NCBI RefSeq assembly: GCF_011758655.1
Contig: NZ_JAAMPA010000001.1
Span: forward strand, 2,852,001-2,916,000
Reading direction: 5' to 3'
Origin: Modestobacter marinus
GTDB taxonomy: Bacteria > Actinomycetota > Actinomycetes > Mycobacteriales > Geodermatophilaceae
Length of the DNA: 64,000 nucleotides
Part shown: positions 42,869-51,153 of the stretch, piece by piece
How the letters are laid out: each line of letters starts with the position of its first letter
How positions within the stretch are numbered: position 1 is the stretch's first letter
Made by a program: the position numbers and the translations under genes
Notes under the pieces: model-generated
Databases searched by the model: none
What the model saw: only the letters and a program-made list of their open reading frames with translations
What the model was told of the DNA's origin: nothing

Positions 42869-44641
42869 TCACGGTGCGGGGATCCGCACGTCGACCCGCG
42901 TGCCCCCGTCCGGCGGGCTGACGACGACGAAGCTCCCGCCGAGCGCGCTCACCCGGTCGGCCAGTCCCCGCAGGCCGGCGCCGTCGGCGTCCGCGCCGCC
43001 GTGGCCGTCGTCACTGATGCGCAGGACGAAGTCGCCGTCCAGCAGCCGGCCCCGGATCGACACGGTCCCGGCGCCCGCGTGCTTGTCCGCATTGGCGATC
43101 GCTTCGGATATGACGAAGTAGGCGGCCGACTCCACCAGCTCGTCCAGGCGTTGGGCGGGCAGGTCGACCAGCACAGGCACCGACCTGCGCCCCACCATCT
43201 CGGCGACCGCCGCGCCCAGCCCGGCCTGGGTGAGCACGGCAGGATGCAGACCGCGGGCCAGATCCCGGATGTCGGCCAGCGCTGTGCGCAGCTGGTCCTT
43301 GATCTCGGTCAGCTCTCGCTGCGTCGTCTCGTCCGAGGTACGTGTGCGCGCCGCCTCCAGCCGCATCGACAGGGCGAGCAGCTTCTGCTGGGCCCCGTCG
43401 TGCAGGTTGCGGCCGAGCCGCCGTCGCTCGCTCAGCTGCGCGTCGAGGATGCGGGTGCGTGACGCTCGGACCTCGCCCAGCTGGGCCCGGAGCTGGGCCT
43501 GCAACCAGGCGTTCTCCAGGGCCAGCCCGATCGAGGTCACCGTCCAGTCCACGAGACTCGCGTGGTGTCCGAGCCGTGGGTCCAGCACCACTTGGGCCAG
43601 TCGGTCACCGGACGCGGCGTGCACCTCCACGGTCATCCGGTGCCGATCGGCTCCCGAGACGGCGGGCTGGCCGTCCCCGTCGATGTAGCCGGACCGTTCC
43701 GGCGACCAGAACTGCACCGTCGCCGACGGGTCGTGCAGCAGGGTGCGGACCGCGCGCTCCACCGCATCCGGCGTCGCCGGCCGGACCAGTTGACCCACCG
43801 TCTTCGTCATCTCGACGTCGGCCAGCCGGGTGCGCACCGCGGTCAGCGCCACGCTGATCGGCAGTGCGAGCAGCGCAATGCTCTGTGTGGCCACCATGGC
43901 CGCCCACGCCTGCTCCGATGCCACCAGGACCTGCCCGCTGGTCGTCACAGCGCCGATGACCGCCCCGGTGCTCACCCCGAGCAAGGCGGGCAGCAGCGCC
44001 GCCCGGTCGATCCCGGAAGCGGCCCGCATCCGCTGGACGAAGAGACTGATCGCGCCGGCGGCGAGCGCGAGGCAACCCGTCGAGTAGATGACGATCGTCG
44101 TGACGTGCCAGCTGCGCGAGGGCAGCAGGGCCGGCCACCAGGCCCCGGCGGCGAATCCGTTCCACTCGGGCTGGGAGACCAGCGCCTGGGCCACGTTGAC
44201 CGGGACGAGGACGGTCACCAGGACGGCGACGTAGATGCGCACCCCTCTGGTCCACGGCAGGTCCGAGGGATAGCTGAGCATCGCGATCCCCAGCAACGCC
44301 CAGGCGGCCCCGCTGAGCGTCCAGCTGAGGAACGGCCCGGCGCCGTGGTCGACCACCCCCCACACGCTGGTCGGCCAGACCACACCGACCGCGACCAGCG
44401 GGGCGCCCGTTCGGCGGGCCCGGGAGCGCCCCAGGAGGAACTGCCCGGTGGCGGTCAGCGCGACGGCGACGAGCACGGTCAGCGTAGTCGTCGTCGGCCA
44501 GTCGCGCCAGGTCGACGGCGCCGACGCCGCAGTGGATGCGACGAGACCGGTCCAGCCCAGCACTGCCCAGCGGACATCGCGCTCCTGGGGGACCGGACCG
44601 GCGTCACCGCGCGTCCGGTCCCGGGCCCCCGCCATCTGCAC
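42869..44641 (-). CDS. NarX/DegS-type membrane histidine kinase
   Basis: 590 residues. About six to eight N-terminal spans (25-280) form an integral membrane input. A poorly conserved middle follows, then the HisKA_3 dimerisation helix with the phosphorylated His in RRRLGRNLHDGAQQKLLAL (about 410), and an HATPase domain (ISEAIANADKHAGAGTVSI, RISDDGHGGADADGAGLRGL). It would phosphorylate the adjacent NarL-type regulator. GTG 44641 or ATG 44635 could start it; neither has a clear ribosome site. It diverges from the glucosidase gene. Confidence 0.88.
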   Translation of the reverse strand: MQMAGARDRTRGDAGPVPQERDVRWAVLGWTGLVASTAASAPSTWRDWPTTTTLTVLVAVALTATGQFLLGRSRARRTGAPLVAVGVVWPTSVWGVVDHGAGPFLSWTLSGAAWALLGIAMLSYPSDLPWTRGVRIYVAVLVTVLVPVNVAQALVSQPEWNGFAAGAWWPALLPSRSWHVTTIVIYSTGCLALAAGAISLFVQRMRAASGIDRAALLPALLGVSTGAVIGAVTTSGQVLVASEQAWAAMVATQSIALLALPISVALTAVRTRLADVEMTKTVGQLVRPATPDAVERAVRTLLHDPSATVQFWSPERSGYIDGDGQPAVSGADRHRMTVEVHAASGDRLAQVVLDPRLGHHASLVDWTVTSIGLALENAWLQAQLRAQLGEVRASRTRILDAQLSERRRLGRNLHDGAQQKLLALSMRLEAARTRTSDETTQRELTEIKDQLRTALADIRDLARGLHPAVLTQAGLGAAVAEMVGRRSVPVLVDLPAQRLDELVESAAYFVISEAIANADKHAGAGTVSIRGRLLDGDFVLRISDDGHGGADADGAGLRGLADRVSALGGSFVVVSPPDGGTRVDVRIPAP

Positions 44642-44913
44642 AGGGTGGCGGCCGAGGCGCGCGACGCCAAGCCGAGGTGGGCAGTCCGCGACCGGCAGGT
44701 CGCCCCCGGTGCACTGCCGCAGGAGCGTGCTGGACGCCGTTTCGGTCCGGGGGACGACGACTGCGCGACCACGACACCTGCCCTCGTGCAGTTCCCGTGG
44801 TCCTCCGCCGGACCGGCGACGGCGGGGACGGGAGCGACGGGCGGTACGTCCGGCGGTGAGCCTGGTCTCGGAGACCCGCGCACTTCACTTGCGCGCAACC
44901 TCGTCGTGGCACT
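44642..44913. promoter_or_regulatory. divergent intergenic region
   Basis: 272 bases between the histidine kinase and glucosidase starts, holding both promoters. I see no clear sigma sites or palindrome. Confidence 0.35.
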
Positions 44914-47652
44914 GTGGAGGTCGTGTCTGCCGCTGATCCCGGCGCCCCGCTCCGAGACCCGGACCCGGCGCCCGCTCCCCGAGACACTGACCGACCCCGC
45001 AGCGCCGAGCACGCCCGGCTGGCCGAGTCCGCGGACATGTCCGCCCCCTGGCGGATGTGGGGCCCCTACCTCGCCGGCCGGCAGTGGGGGACGGTCCGCG
45101 AGGACTACTCCGCCGACTCCGACGCCTGGGCGTCCTTCCCGTTCGACCACGCCGTCGCCCGCGCCTACCGCTGGGGCGAGGACGGCCTCGGTGGTCTCTG
45201 CGACCGCTACGGGTTCCTCAACTTCTCCGTGGCGATGTGGAACGGCAAGGACCCGGTCCTCAAGGAGCGGCTGTTCGGGCTGACCAACGCCGAGGGCAAC
45301 CACGGCGAGGACGCCAAGGAGTACTGGTGGGCCGTCGACGGCACGCCCACGCACTCCTGGATGCAGTGGCTCTACCGCTACCCGCAGGCGGAGTTCCCCT
45401 ACGCCGAGCTGCGTGAGGAGAACGCCCGCCGCAGCCGCGACGAGCGGGAGTACGAGCTCGCCGACACCGGCGTCCTGGACGGCGACCGGTTCTTCGACGT
45501 CCAGGTCACCTACGCCAAGGACGCCCCGGACGACGTCTGCATCGTCGTCACCGCCACCAACCACGGGCCCGAGGCCGCGCCGCTGCACCTGCTGCCGCAG
45601 GTGTGGTTCCGCAACACCTGGTCGTGGGGCGGCGACAAGCGTCAGGGCGTGCTCAGCCAGATGCTCGCCCCGACGCTGGCGGTCAACGGGCTGGAGGCGG
45701 TCGAGGCCGAACACGGCTACCTCGGCCGGTACGTCCTCGCCGCGGAGGGCGCCCCCGAGGTGCTCTGCTGCGACAACGAGACCAACGCCGTCGGCCTGTT
45801 CGGTGCCGAGCGCAACGCCAGCCGGTACCCGAAGGACGGCATCAACCGCCGCGTCGTCCACGGTGACCGTGCGGCGGTCAACCCCGCCGACACCGGTACC
45901 AAGGCCGCGTTCTGGTACCGCTGGGACGCCGTCGAGCCGGGGGAGACCGTCACCGTCAAGCTGCGGCTGAGCCAGCACGACCCGGACGAGGAGACCTTCG
46001 GCGACCAGTTCGACGCCGTCCTGGACGCCCGCAAGGCCGACGCGGACGAGTTCTACGCCGACGTCATCCACCCCAGCCTGCCCGCCGACGACCGGCACGT
46101 CGCCCGCCGCGCCTACGCCGGCCTGCTGTGGACCAAGCAGCTGTACCGCTACGACGTCGCCCAGTGGCTCGACGGCAGCCCCGACGAACCGGCACCGGAG
46201 GAACGCAAGCGGCGGGGTGGTCGGAACACCAGCTGGCGGCACCTCGCGCTGGCCGACGTCATCTCCATGCCCGACGAGTGGGAGTACCCGTGGTTCGCCG
46301 CGTGGGACACCGCCTTCCACTGCCTGCCGCTGGCGCACGTCGACCCGGCGTTCGCCAAGGAACAGCTGCTGCTCATGTGCCGCGAGTGGGCGATGCACCC
46401 GAACGGCCAGCTGCCCGCCTACGAGTGGGCGTTCGGCGACGTCAACCCGCCGGTGCACGCCTGGGCGGCCTGGCACGTCTACCGCCTCGACGGCGGCCGG
46501 GACCGCGAGTTCCTCATCCGGGTGTTCACCAAGCTGCTGCTGAACTTCAGCTGGTGGGTCAACCGCAAGGACGCCGACGGCTCGAACGTGTTCGAGGGCG
46601 GCTTCCTCGGGATGGACAACATCGCGCTGTTCGACCGGTCCGCGCCGCTGCCCCCGGGCTACCGGCTGGAGCAGTCGGATGCGACCAGCTGGATGGCGTT
46701 CTACTGCCAGCAGATGCTGAAGATCGCCCTGGAGCTGTCCCGGCACGACCAGGCGTGGGACGGCGTCGCGACCAAGTTCTTCGAGCACTTCCTGGCGATC
46801 TCGCAGGCGATGAACGCCTTCGGCTCGCACGAGGTGAAGCTCTGGCACGAGGACGACGGGTTCTTCTACGACGTCCTGGTCGCCCCGGACGGGACGTCGG
46901 AGCCGCTGCGGGTGCGCTCGATGGTCGGGCTGCTGCCGATCCTGGCGGCCACGGAGATCCCGCAGTGGGTCAGCCAGCTGCCGGACGTCGCGGCGCGGGT
47001 GCGGTGGTTGCAGAAGCGCCGTCCGGAGCTGATGGGCCCGCTGCGCAGCCGGTCGACGCCCGAGGGCCGGAAGATGATCCTGTCGCTGGTCGGCAAGGAG
47101 CGGCTGCAGCGCATCCTGCAGCGGATGTTCGACAGCGAGGAGTTCCTCTCGCCGTTCGGCATCCGGTCGCTGTCGAAGTCGACCGGGCAGGTGTTCGCCA
47201 ACGTCGGCGGGCGGGACGTGTCGATCGAGTACGAGCCGGGGGAGTCGCGCACCAGGCTGTTCGGCGGCAACTCCAACTGGCGCGGGCCGGTGTGGTTCCC
47301 GGTGAACGTGCTGCTGGCGGACAAGCTGCGGACGCTGGGCCGGCACTACGGCGACTCGTTCACCATCGAGATCCCGACCGGTTCGGGCAACCGCCGCACG
47401 CTGGTGGAGGCCGCCGACCTGATCGACAACTCGCTGACCGGGCTGTTCCGCCCGGTCGACGGGAAGCGGCCGGCCGACGGCAAGCGCATCGAGGCCAGCG
47501 ACTCACCGCTGTGGCGGGACCACCCGAGCTTCAGCGAGTTCTTCGACGGCGACACCGGCGAGGGCCTGGGTGCCACCCACCAGACCGGCTGGACGGCGTT
47601 GGTCGCCCACCTGCTCAACCCCCGCCTCCCCGCCGACCCCCGCTGGTCCTGA
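44914..47652 (+). CDS. GH63-like glucosidase
   Basis: 912 residues. RWGPYLxxRQWGTVREDYS-type opening (WRMWGPYLAGRQWGTVREDY), then FDHAVARAYRWGEDGLGGL, GNHGEDAKEYWWAVDGTPTH and later WEYPWFAAWDTAFHCLPLA, GQLPAYEWAFGDVNPP and DATSWMAFYCQQML are hallmarks of the bacterial glucosidase group near GH63, with an (alpha/alpha)6 catalytic barrel. It hydrolyses a glucosidic bond; exact substrate unknown. No signal peptide, so cytoplasmic. GTG 44914 is kept because EHARLAE before WRMWGPY is part of the family. A perfect 40-bp palindrome follows the stop, and its 3' end is duplicated at 48501. Confidence 0.87.
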   Translation: MEVVSAADPGAPLRDPDPAPAPRDTDRPRSAEHARLAESADMSAPWRMWGPYLAGRQWGTVREDYSADSDAWASFPFDHAVARAYRWGEDGLGGLCDRYGFLNFSVAMWNGKDPVLKERLFGLTNAEGNHGEDAKEYWWAVDGTPTHSWMQWLYRYPQAEFPYAELREENARRSRDEREYELADTGVLDGDRFFDVQVTYAKDAPDDVCIVVTATNHGPEAAPLHLLPQVWFRNTWSWGGDKRQGVLSQMLAPTLAVNGLEAVEAEHGYLGRYVLAAEGAPEVLCCDNETNAVGLFGAERNASRYPKDGINRRVVHGDRAAVNPADTGTKAAFWYRWDAVEPGETVTVKLRLSQHDPDEETFGDQFDAVLDARKADADEFYADVIHPSLPADDRHVARRAYAGLLWTKQLYRYDVAQWLDGSPDEPAPEERKRRGGRNTSWRHLALADVISMPDEWEYPWFAAWDTAFHCLPLAHVDPAFAKEQLLLMCREWAMHPNGQLPAYEWAFGDVNPPVHAWAAWHVYRLDGGRDREFLIRVFTKLLLNFSWWVNRKDADGSNVFEGGFLGMDNIALFDRSAPLPPGYRLEQSDATSWMAFYCQQMLKIALELSRHDQAWDGVATKFFEHFLAISQAMNAFGSHEVKLWHEDDGFFYDVLVAPDGTSEPLRVRSMVGLLPILAATEIPQWVSQLPDVAARVRWLQKRRPELMGPLRSRSTPEGRKMILSLVGKERLQRILQRMFDSEEFLSPFGIRSLSKSTGQVFANVGGRDVSIEYEPGESRTRLFGGNSNWRGPVWFPVNVLLADKLRTLGRHYGDSFTIEIPTGSGNRRTLVEAADLIDNSLTGLFRPVDGKRPADGKRIEASDSPLWRDHPSFSEFFDGDTGEGLGATHQTGWTALVAHLLNPRLPADPRWS

Positions 47653-47693
47653 CCCCCTCAGGGGCCGAAGTCGCGACTTCGGCCCCTGAGGGG
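47585..47693 (+). repeat. direct repeat, copy 1 (3' end of glucosidase gene plus palindrome)
   Basis: The last 68 bases of the glucosidase gene and the palindrome after it are present again at 48501-48607 (copy 2) in the same orientation, with scattered substitutions and small deletions. The two copies flank the CcdA/PIN toxin-antitoxin cassette. Confidence 0.8.
47654..47693. terminator. 40-bp perfect palindrome after glucosidase
   Basis: CCCCTCAGGGGCCGAAGTCG is followed directly by its exact reverse complement, centred on TCGCGA. It begins two bases after the glucosidase stop and forms a very stable hairpin. A degraded copy is at about 48568-48607. Confidence 0.8.
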
Positions 47694-47758
47694 CTGCGCG
47701 CCCGACGGAGCTGTGGACGACGACCGGCAAACAGCCCGATCGTGCGTATCTTGTGCGC

Positions 47759-48019
47759 ATGGCTCGCGTCAACATCACCGTCCCGGATGAACTGCTGGGC
47801 CGGGCGCGCGCTGCTGACCTGAACGTCTCGGCGCTCACGACGGCTGCGCTGGCCGAGGAGCTGGACCGGCGGGCCAAGATCGCTGCGCTCGATGCCTACC
47901 TGGCGGACCTGCAGCAGGCCCACGGCCCGGTTCCGGAGGAGGAGATGGCCGCGGCCCGGGCGTGGGTTGACGAGGTCGCACCGCGGGACGCCGGATCCAG
48001 CTCGGTCCGGTCGGCGTGA
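47759..48019 (+). CDS. CcdA-type antitoxin
   Basis: 86 residues. MARVNITVPDELLGRARAA then LNVSALTTAALAEELDRRA is the N-terminal DNA-binding pattern of CcdA-family antitoxins; the C-terminal half is acidic and helical, as in proteins that wrap a toxin. ATG 47759. Overlaps the PIN gene by GTGA (48016-48019). CcdA usually pairs with CcdB; pairing with a PIN nuclease is a known mix in Actinobacteria. It probably represses its own promoter; no clear operator was found. Confidence 0.8.
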   Translation: MARVNITVPDELLGRARAADLNVSALTTAALAEELDRRAKIAALDAYLADLQQAHGPVPEEEMAAARAWVDEVAPRDAGSSSVRSA

Positions 48020-48402
48020 CCCTCGTCCTCGATGCCGGTGGTCTGAGCGGCCTCGCCGGGCAGCGCGCCCGACTCATCGCGCTCCGGGATCGCGGGCTGT
48101 GGCCGGCAGAGGTCCCAGCACCCGTGTTGACCGAAGCTCTGACCGGGGACCATCGGCGAGACTTCCACGTCAACCGCCTGCTCCGCGCCTGCCTGGTCCG
48201 TCCGGCGGACGAGGTGACGGCACGGTCGGCGGCCCGGCTCCGCACCGCGACCGGGCGCGCCGCCACGATCAGCGCGACCGATGCGATCGTCGCTGCCCAC
48301 GCCGCCGGTCGCCCTGAACCGATCGTCCTGACCAGCGATCCGGGTGACATCGGCGCACTCGTCCAGCACGCCGAGCGTCGGGTCACCGTCGTCCCGGTCT
48401 GA
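48016..48402 (+). CDS. PIN-domain toxin (VapC-like)
   Basis: 128 residues. Acidic residues fit a PIN ribonuclease: Asp6 (LVLDAGGLS), Glu40 (VLTEALTG), Asp89 (ISATDAIVAAHA) and Asp108/Asp111 (TSDPGDIGAL). PIN toxins cut tRNA or rRNA. GTG start coupled to the antitoxin. The cassette lies between duplicated copies of the glucosidase gene end, and a DUF1905 fragment follows 20 bases later. Confidence 0.83.
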   Translation: MTLVLDAGGLSGLAGQRARLIALRDRGLWPAEVPAPVLTEALTGDHRRDFHVNRLLRACLVRPADEVTARSAARLRTATGRAATISATDAIVAAHAAGRPEPIVLTSDPGDIGALVQHAERRVTVVPV

Positions 48403-48422
48403 GCCGTCGTCGGACCGGCTGA

Positions 48423-48494
48423 TCAGCTGCTCGTCGCCTGAGGCCGGGAACCGACCGGGTGGGCCGTGGTGATGCGCTCGGTGAGGCGGACCTC
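48423..48494 (-). pseudogene. C-terminal remnant of a DUF1905 protein
   Basis: Reads [20 protein letters not shown] then two Ser and TGA at 48423-48425. It is almost the same as the C-terminus of the intact DUF1905 gene at 52611-52931 ([20 protein letters not shown]). Everything upstream is lost; it joins directly to copy 2 of the glucosidase 3' end at about 48500. Confidence 0.8.
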
Positions 48495-48500
48495 GTAGGT

Positions 48501-48607
48501 CCGGCTGGACGCCGCTGGTCGCCCACTGCTCACCCCGCCTCCCCGCCGACCTCCGCTGGTCCCGACCCCCTGAGGGGCTGGAGTCGCGACTTGGGCCCCT
48601 CAAGGGC
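48501..48607 (+). repeat. direct repeat, copy 2 (remnant of glucosidase 3' end)
   Basis: Matches 47585-47693. It keeps the GGCTGGACG, GGTCGCCCAC and CGCCTCCCCGCCGACC blocks and a degenerate form of the palindrome (CCCCTGAGGGGCTGGAGTCG). Frameshifted, so not coding. Confidence 0.8.
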
Positions 48608-48642
48608 GTCCTGACACGGTCCTGAGCTGGCGTCGCCAGTGC

Positions 48643-49593
48643 TCAGCTGGCCAGGGGAGCTCCCTGGAACACCTGCTCTCGGTGCCAGACCATGTGCGGC
48701 GCGGCGGGCAACGGAGTGCCCGGCCGGGGCCGCAGCCGGAGTCCGTGCAGCTCGTAGACCGCCCGGCCGGTTGCCGTCCTGGCCGAGAAGCGCTGGGAGA
48801 CGACGACCGCTGCGTCGTCGTCCAGGCCGAGGACCCCGCGGTCGAACAGCTTGTGGTGCAGCGTGCACAGGGCCAGGCCGTTGTTCAGCTCGTCCGGACC
48901 GTCGAGCGCGAACCACCGCACGTGCGCGGCATCCAGGCCGATCGTCATCCCACCAGCCTGTCCGTCGAACCCGCAGAAGGCGCACTGCCTGTCCCATGCC
49001 TCCAGTACGGCGGTCCGCCAGGCGGAGCTGCGCCGACGGCTCCGGGACGCACCGGGGTGCTCGCCGACAGCGGCCGCCTCCGGATCGAAGCCGACGGCGG
49101 AGAGGACGTCTCCGGCGACCGTGGACGGGAAGTGGCTGTCGACGAGAACGCGGGCGACTGTTTCGATCAACGCAGGTTCACTGCGCAGCCTGGCTTCGAG
49201 TGCCTGCTCGAATCTGCCGGTCACGCCTGCCCGGAGCGGGCTGACGTTGTCCATCACGACGTCCCGGTCCAGGGTCCAGATGCCGTCGGCGCGCAACCGG
49301 GTGAAGGGATACGCCGCGCTCTGCGCACGCCCGGTCCTCGACGCCGGCCCGAACTCGGCGATCAGGTCGGCCAGCTCGACCTCCGCCACCGACCAGGGGA
49401 CGTCGCTCCGGCCGTTGGCGGCCAGCCGACCGAGCGCCAGCAACGCGAGCAACGGCTTGTGCGGCGAGCGCTGGCCGTTCTGCTGGTGCTGGCGCAGTGA
49501 GGAGAAGACGGCGAGCACGTCCCGTGCGCCTGTCGCGGTTGAAAGCTCGTCCTCGTCGCTCAGCCGTGGCACAGAGGGACTGTCGCACGGCAT
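48643..49593 (-). CDS. HNH restriction endonuclease, phosphorothioate-DNA-binding type
   Basis: 316 residues. The N-terminal region (HQQNGQRSPHKPLLALLAL, then GPASRTGRAQSAAYPFTRLR) resembles the sulphur-binding domain of ScoMcrA-like enzymes that recognise phosphorothioate-modified DNA. The C-terminal HNH nuclease has a CAFCGFDG zinc pair, DAAHVRWFALDGPDELNNG, and LCTLHHKLFDRG, the His-Asn-His pattern. It should cut foreign modified DNA. No dnd modification genes are in this window. An 8-bp inverted repeat lies 6 bases before the ATG. Family call by recall of motif order. Confidence 0.78.
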   Translation of the reverse strand: MPCDSPSVPRLSDEDELSTATGARDVLAVFSSLRQHQQNGQRSPHKPLLALLALGRLAANGRSDVPWSVAEVELADLIAEFGPASRTGRAQSAAYPFTRLRADGIWTLDRDVVMDNVSPLRAGVTGRFEQALEARLRSEPALIETVARVLVDSHFPSTVAGDVLSAVGFDPEAAAVGEHPGASRSRRRSSAWRTAVLEAWDRQCAFCGFDGQAGGMTIGLDAAHVRWFALDGPDELNNGLALCTLHHKLFDRGVLGLDDDAAVVVSQRFSARTATGRAVYELHGLRLRPRPGTPLPAAPHMVWHREQVFQGAPLAS

Positions 49594-49598
49594 CAGCG

Positions 49599-49617
49599 CT
49601 CACCTCAGCGAGGTGAG
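49599..49617. promoter_or_regulatory. inverted repeat at restriction-gene start
   Basis: CTCACCTC (49599-49606), spacer AGC, GAGGTGAG (49610-49617): perfect 8-bp arms starting 6 bases upstream of the HNH gene. On the gene strand it also supplies a GAGGTGAG ribosome-site-like run. It may be an operator or a structure that hides the ribosome site. Confidence 0.55.
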
Positions 49618-49765
49618 GCAGACCCGATGCAGGTGTCTCGCATCTCGTGCTCCAGGCGACGGAGGTGGCGCATGTGCCTGTGGTGACATCGGCGGGCGTC
49701 ACCTGACAGGGAGTGTGACCGCGGTTGGTCGACTGTGGTCCCCGGTTCCGGGTTCTTGGCCGCCT

Positions 49766-49795
49766 AGTTTCGGAACAGAACGTTCTGAACCGAAA
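49766..49795. promoter_or_regulatory. 30-bp near-perfect palindrome, putative operator
   Basis: GTTTCGGAACAGAAC (49766-49780) is followed by GTTCTGAACCGAAAC (49781-49795); 13 of 15 pairs match, with a perfect core CAGAACGTTCTG. It ends 13 bases before the ATG of the DUF4352 gene, so it probably binds a dimeric regulator of that gene. Confidence 0.6.
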
Positions 49796-49808
49796 CGGGG
49801 AGACCGAC

Positions 49809-50438
49809 ATGACGCATCCGCCCACGCTCGAGGAGCGGCCCGAGCAGCCGCCGCAGGCCAAGGCCAAGAAGCCGCTGTACAAGCGCGCGTGGTTCATCAT
49901 CCTGGCCGTGATCGTGGTCTTCGGTGTTGCCGCGAACATGGGCGGCGGTGACACGGACAACGAGGCGACGGCCAGTGGCACGGACGCCGCTCCGGATGTC
50001 GTGGCTCCCGTGGCCGAGCCGGTCGCGGAGGAGGAGCCGAGCAACCCGGGCATCGGTGAGCCGGCTGCTGACGGCAAGTTCAACTTCGTCGTCAACGGTG
50101 TCGACTGCTCTGCCACGGAGATCGGGAACGAGTACCTCGGCACGACGGCCCAGGGGCAGTTCTGCGTGGTCGACGTGACCATCTCGAACATCGGGGACGA
50201 GGCGCAGAGCTTCTTCGGTGACAACGCCAAGCTCTTCAACGCGGAGGGCCAGGAGTTCTCGGCGGACAGCGAGGCCGCGATCTACCTGGAGGACTCCGGG
50301 TCCCTGTACGAGGAGATCAACCCGGGCAACAGCCTGAACAGCAAGGTCATCTTCGACGTGCCCGCCGGCACCGTGCCGACCGCGATCGAACTGCACGACT
50401 CGGCGTTCTCCGGTGGGGTCACCGTCGACCTGCAGTGA
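49809..50438 (+). CDS. membrane-anchored DUF4352-like protein
   Basis: 209 residues. A Pro/Lys-rich start (EERPEQPPQAKAKKPLYKR) leads to one membrane span (about 27-45, AWFIILAVIVVFGVAANMG), an acidic linker, and a C-terminal immunoglobulin-like beta domain (FNFVVNGVDCSATEIGN, GQFCVVDVTISNIGDEAQ, SKVIFDVPAGTVPTAIEL) typical of DUF4352. It would sit outside the membrane; function unknown. ATG 49809 with GGGGAG upstream; a longer frame to 49725 runs through the palindrome and is rejected. Confidence 0.78.
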   Translation: MTHPPTLEERPEQPPQAKAKKPLYKRAWFIILAVIVVFGVAANMGGGDTDNEATASGTDAAPDVVAPVAEPVAEEEPSNPGIGEPAADGKFNFVVNGVDCSATEIGNEYLGTTAQGQFCVVDVTISNIGDEAQSFFGDNAKLFNAEGQEFSADSEAAIYLEDSGSLYEEINPGNSLNSKVIFDVPAGTVPTAIELHDSAFSGGVTVDLQ

Positions 50439-50450
50439 ACTGACAGCCGA

Positions 50451-50484
50451 CAGGGCCTCTCACCGCGCTCGGTGAGGGGCCCTG
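50451..50484 (+). terminator. hairpin after DUF4352 gene
   Basis: CAGGGCCTCTCACCG (50451-50465) pairs with CGGTGAGGGGCCCTG (50470-50484) with one G-T pair. It is 12 bases after the stop. No T tract. Confidence 0.7.
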
Positions 50485-50790
50485 CGCCTGTTCCCTGTCC
50501 GGTGAGGGCTGCGAGATGCCGCCCACCCAGGGGCCGACCAAGGCAACGACGGCAGTGGAGGTTCGGCGGCACCCTTCAGGGGGAAGCGCGTTGCCTGGAA
50601 TCTCGGTGGACTGATGCGGTGGACTACGACGCCATCGATCGCGGCACTCCAGGCGGCTCACTGCTGCGGACGTATGCACACCGGCGCGCGGCCCGAGAGG
50701 AACGGATCCGGGATCGCTTCCCCCGTGTGGGAGGGCTGGTCGTCGCCCTGAGCCACGAACCTGCGACCACGGCCAACTTCGCCCACGGCG

Positions 50791-50815
50791 GGGACTGCTG
50801 CACGAGTAGGTGACA
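50791..50815. repeat. left terminal inverted repeat of the IS
   Basis: 25 bp, matching 52045-52069 in reverse complement at 23 positions; differs only at two bases after GCACGA. Confidence 0.88.
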
Positions 50816-50850
50816 TCTGATCTGTGGTGCCGAGAGGTGCCGCTGGAAGG

Positions 50851-51153
50851 ATGTTCACCGTGCCCAAGCCCTACCCCAAGGAGTTCCGCGACGACGTCGT
50901 GAACGTCGCCCGCAACCGTGAGCCGGGCCAGCACCTGAAGCAGATCGCTGCCGACTTCGGGATCAGCGAGTCCTGTCTGACGAACTGGATGAAGGCCGCT
51001 GACGTCGAAGACGGCGTCAAGCCCGGGACCACGGCGGCGGAGAACGCGGACCTGCGCGAGGCCCGCAAGCGGATCCGGTTGCTCGAGCAGGAGAACGAGG
51101 TCCTGCGCCGCGCGGCGGCCTACCTGTCGCAGGCGAATCTGCCGGGAAAATGA
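50851..51153 (+). CDS. IS3-family transposase OrfA
   Basis: 100 residues. PYPKEFRDDVVNVARNREPG then LKQIAADFGISESCLTNWM is the helix-turn-helix of IS3 OrfA, which binds the element ends; a leucine-zipper-like EARKRIRLLEQENEVLRRAA follows. The frame ends at GGGAAAATGA, where the orfA stop overlaps the orfB ATG; the A4 run could also allow a -1 frameshift to make the OrfAB fusion. ATG 50851 or GTG 50860 may start it. Confidence 0.88.
   Translation: MFTVPKPYPKEFRDDVVNVARNREPGQHLKQIAADFGISESCLTNWMKAADVEDGVKPGTTAAENADLREARKRIRLLEQENEVLRRAAAYLSQANLPGK

Noticed and set aside
44479-47346. A 955-codon open frame on the minus strand over the glucosidase gene
   Set aside because: Low-complexity Val/Leu/Gln/Arg composition without motifs; the plus strand encodes a recognisable glucosidase.
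49766-49795. LexA/SOS box as the identity of the palindrome
   Set aside because: The actinobacterial box is TCGAAC-N4-GTTCGA; this site has AGAAC/GTTCT halves with no spacer, so it does not fit.
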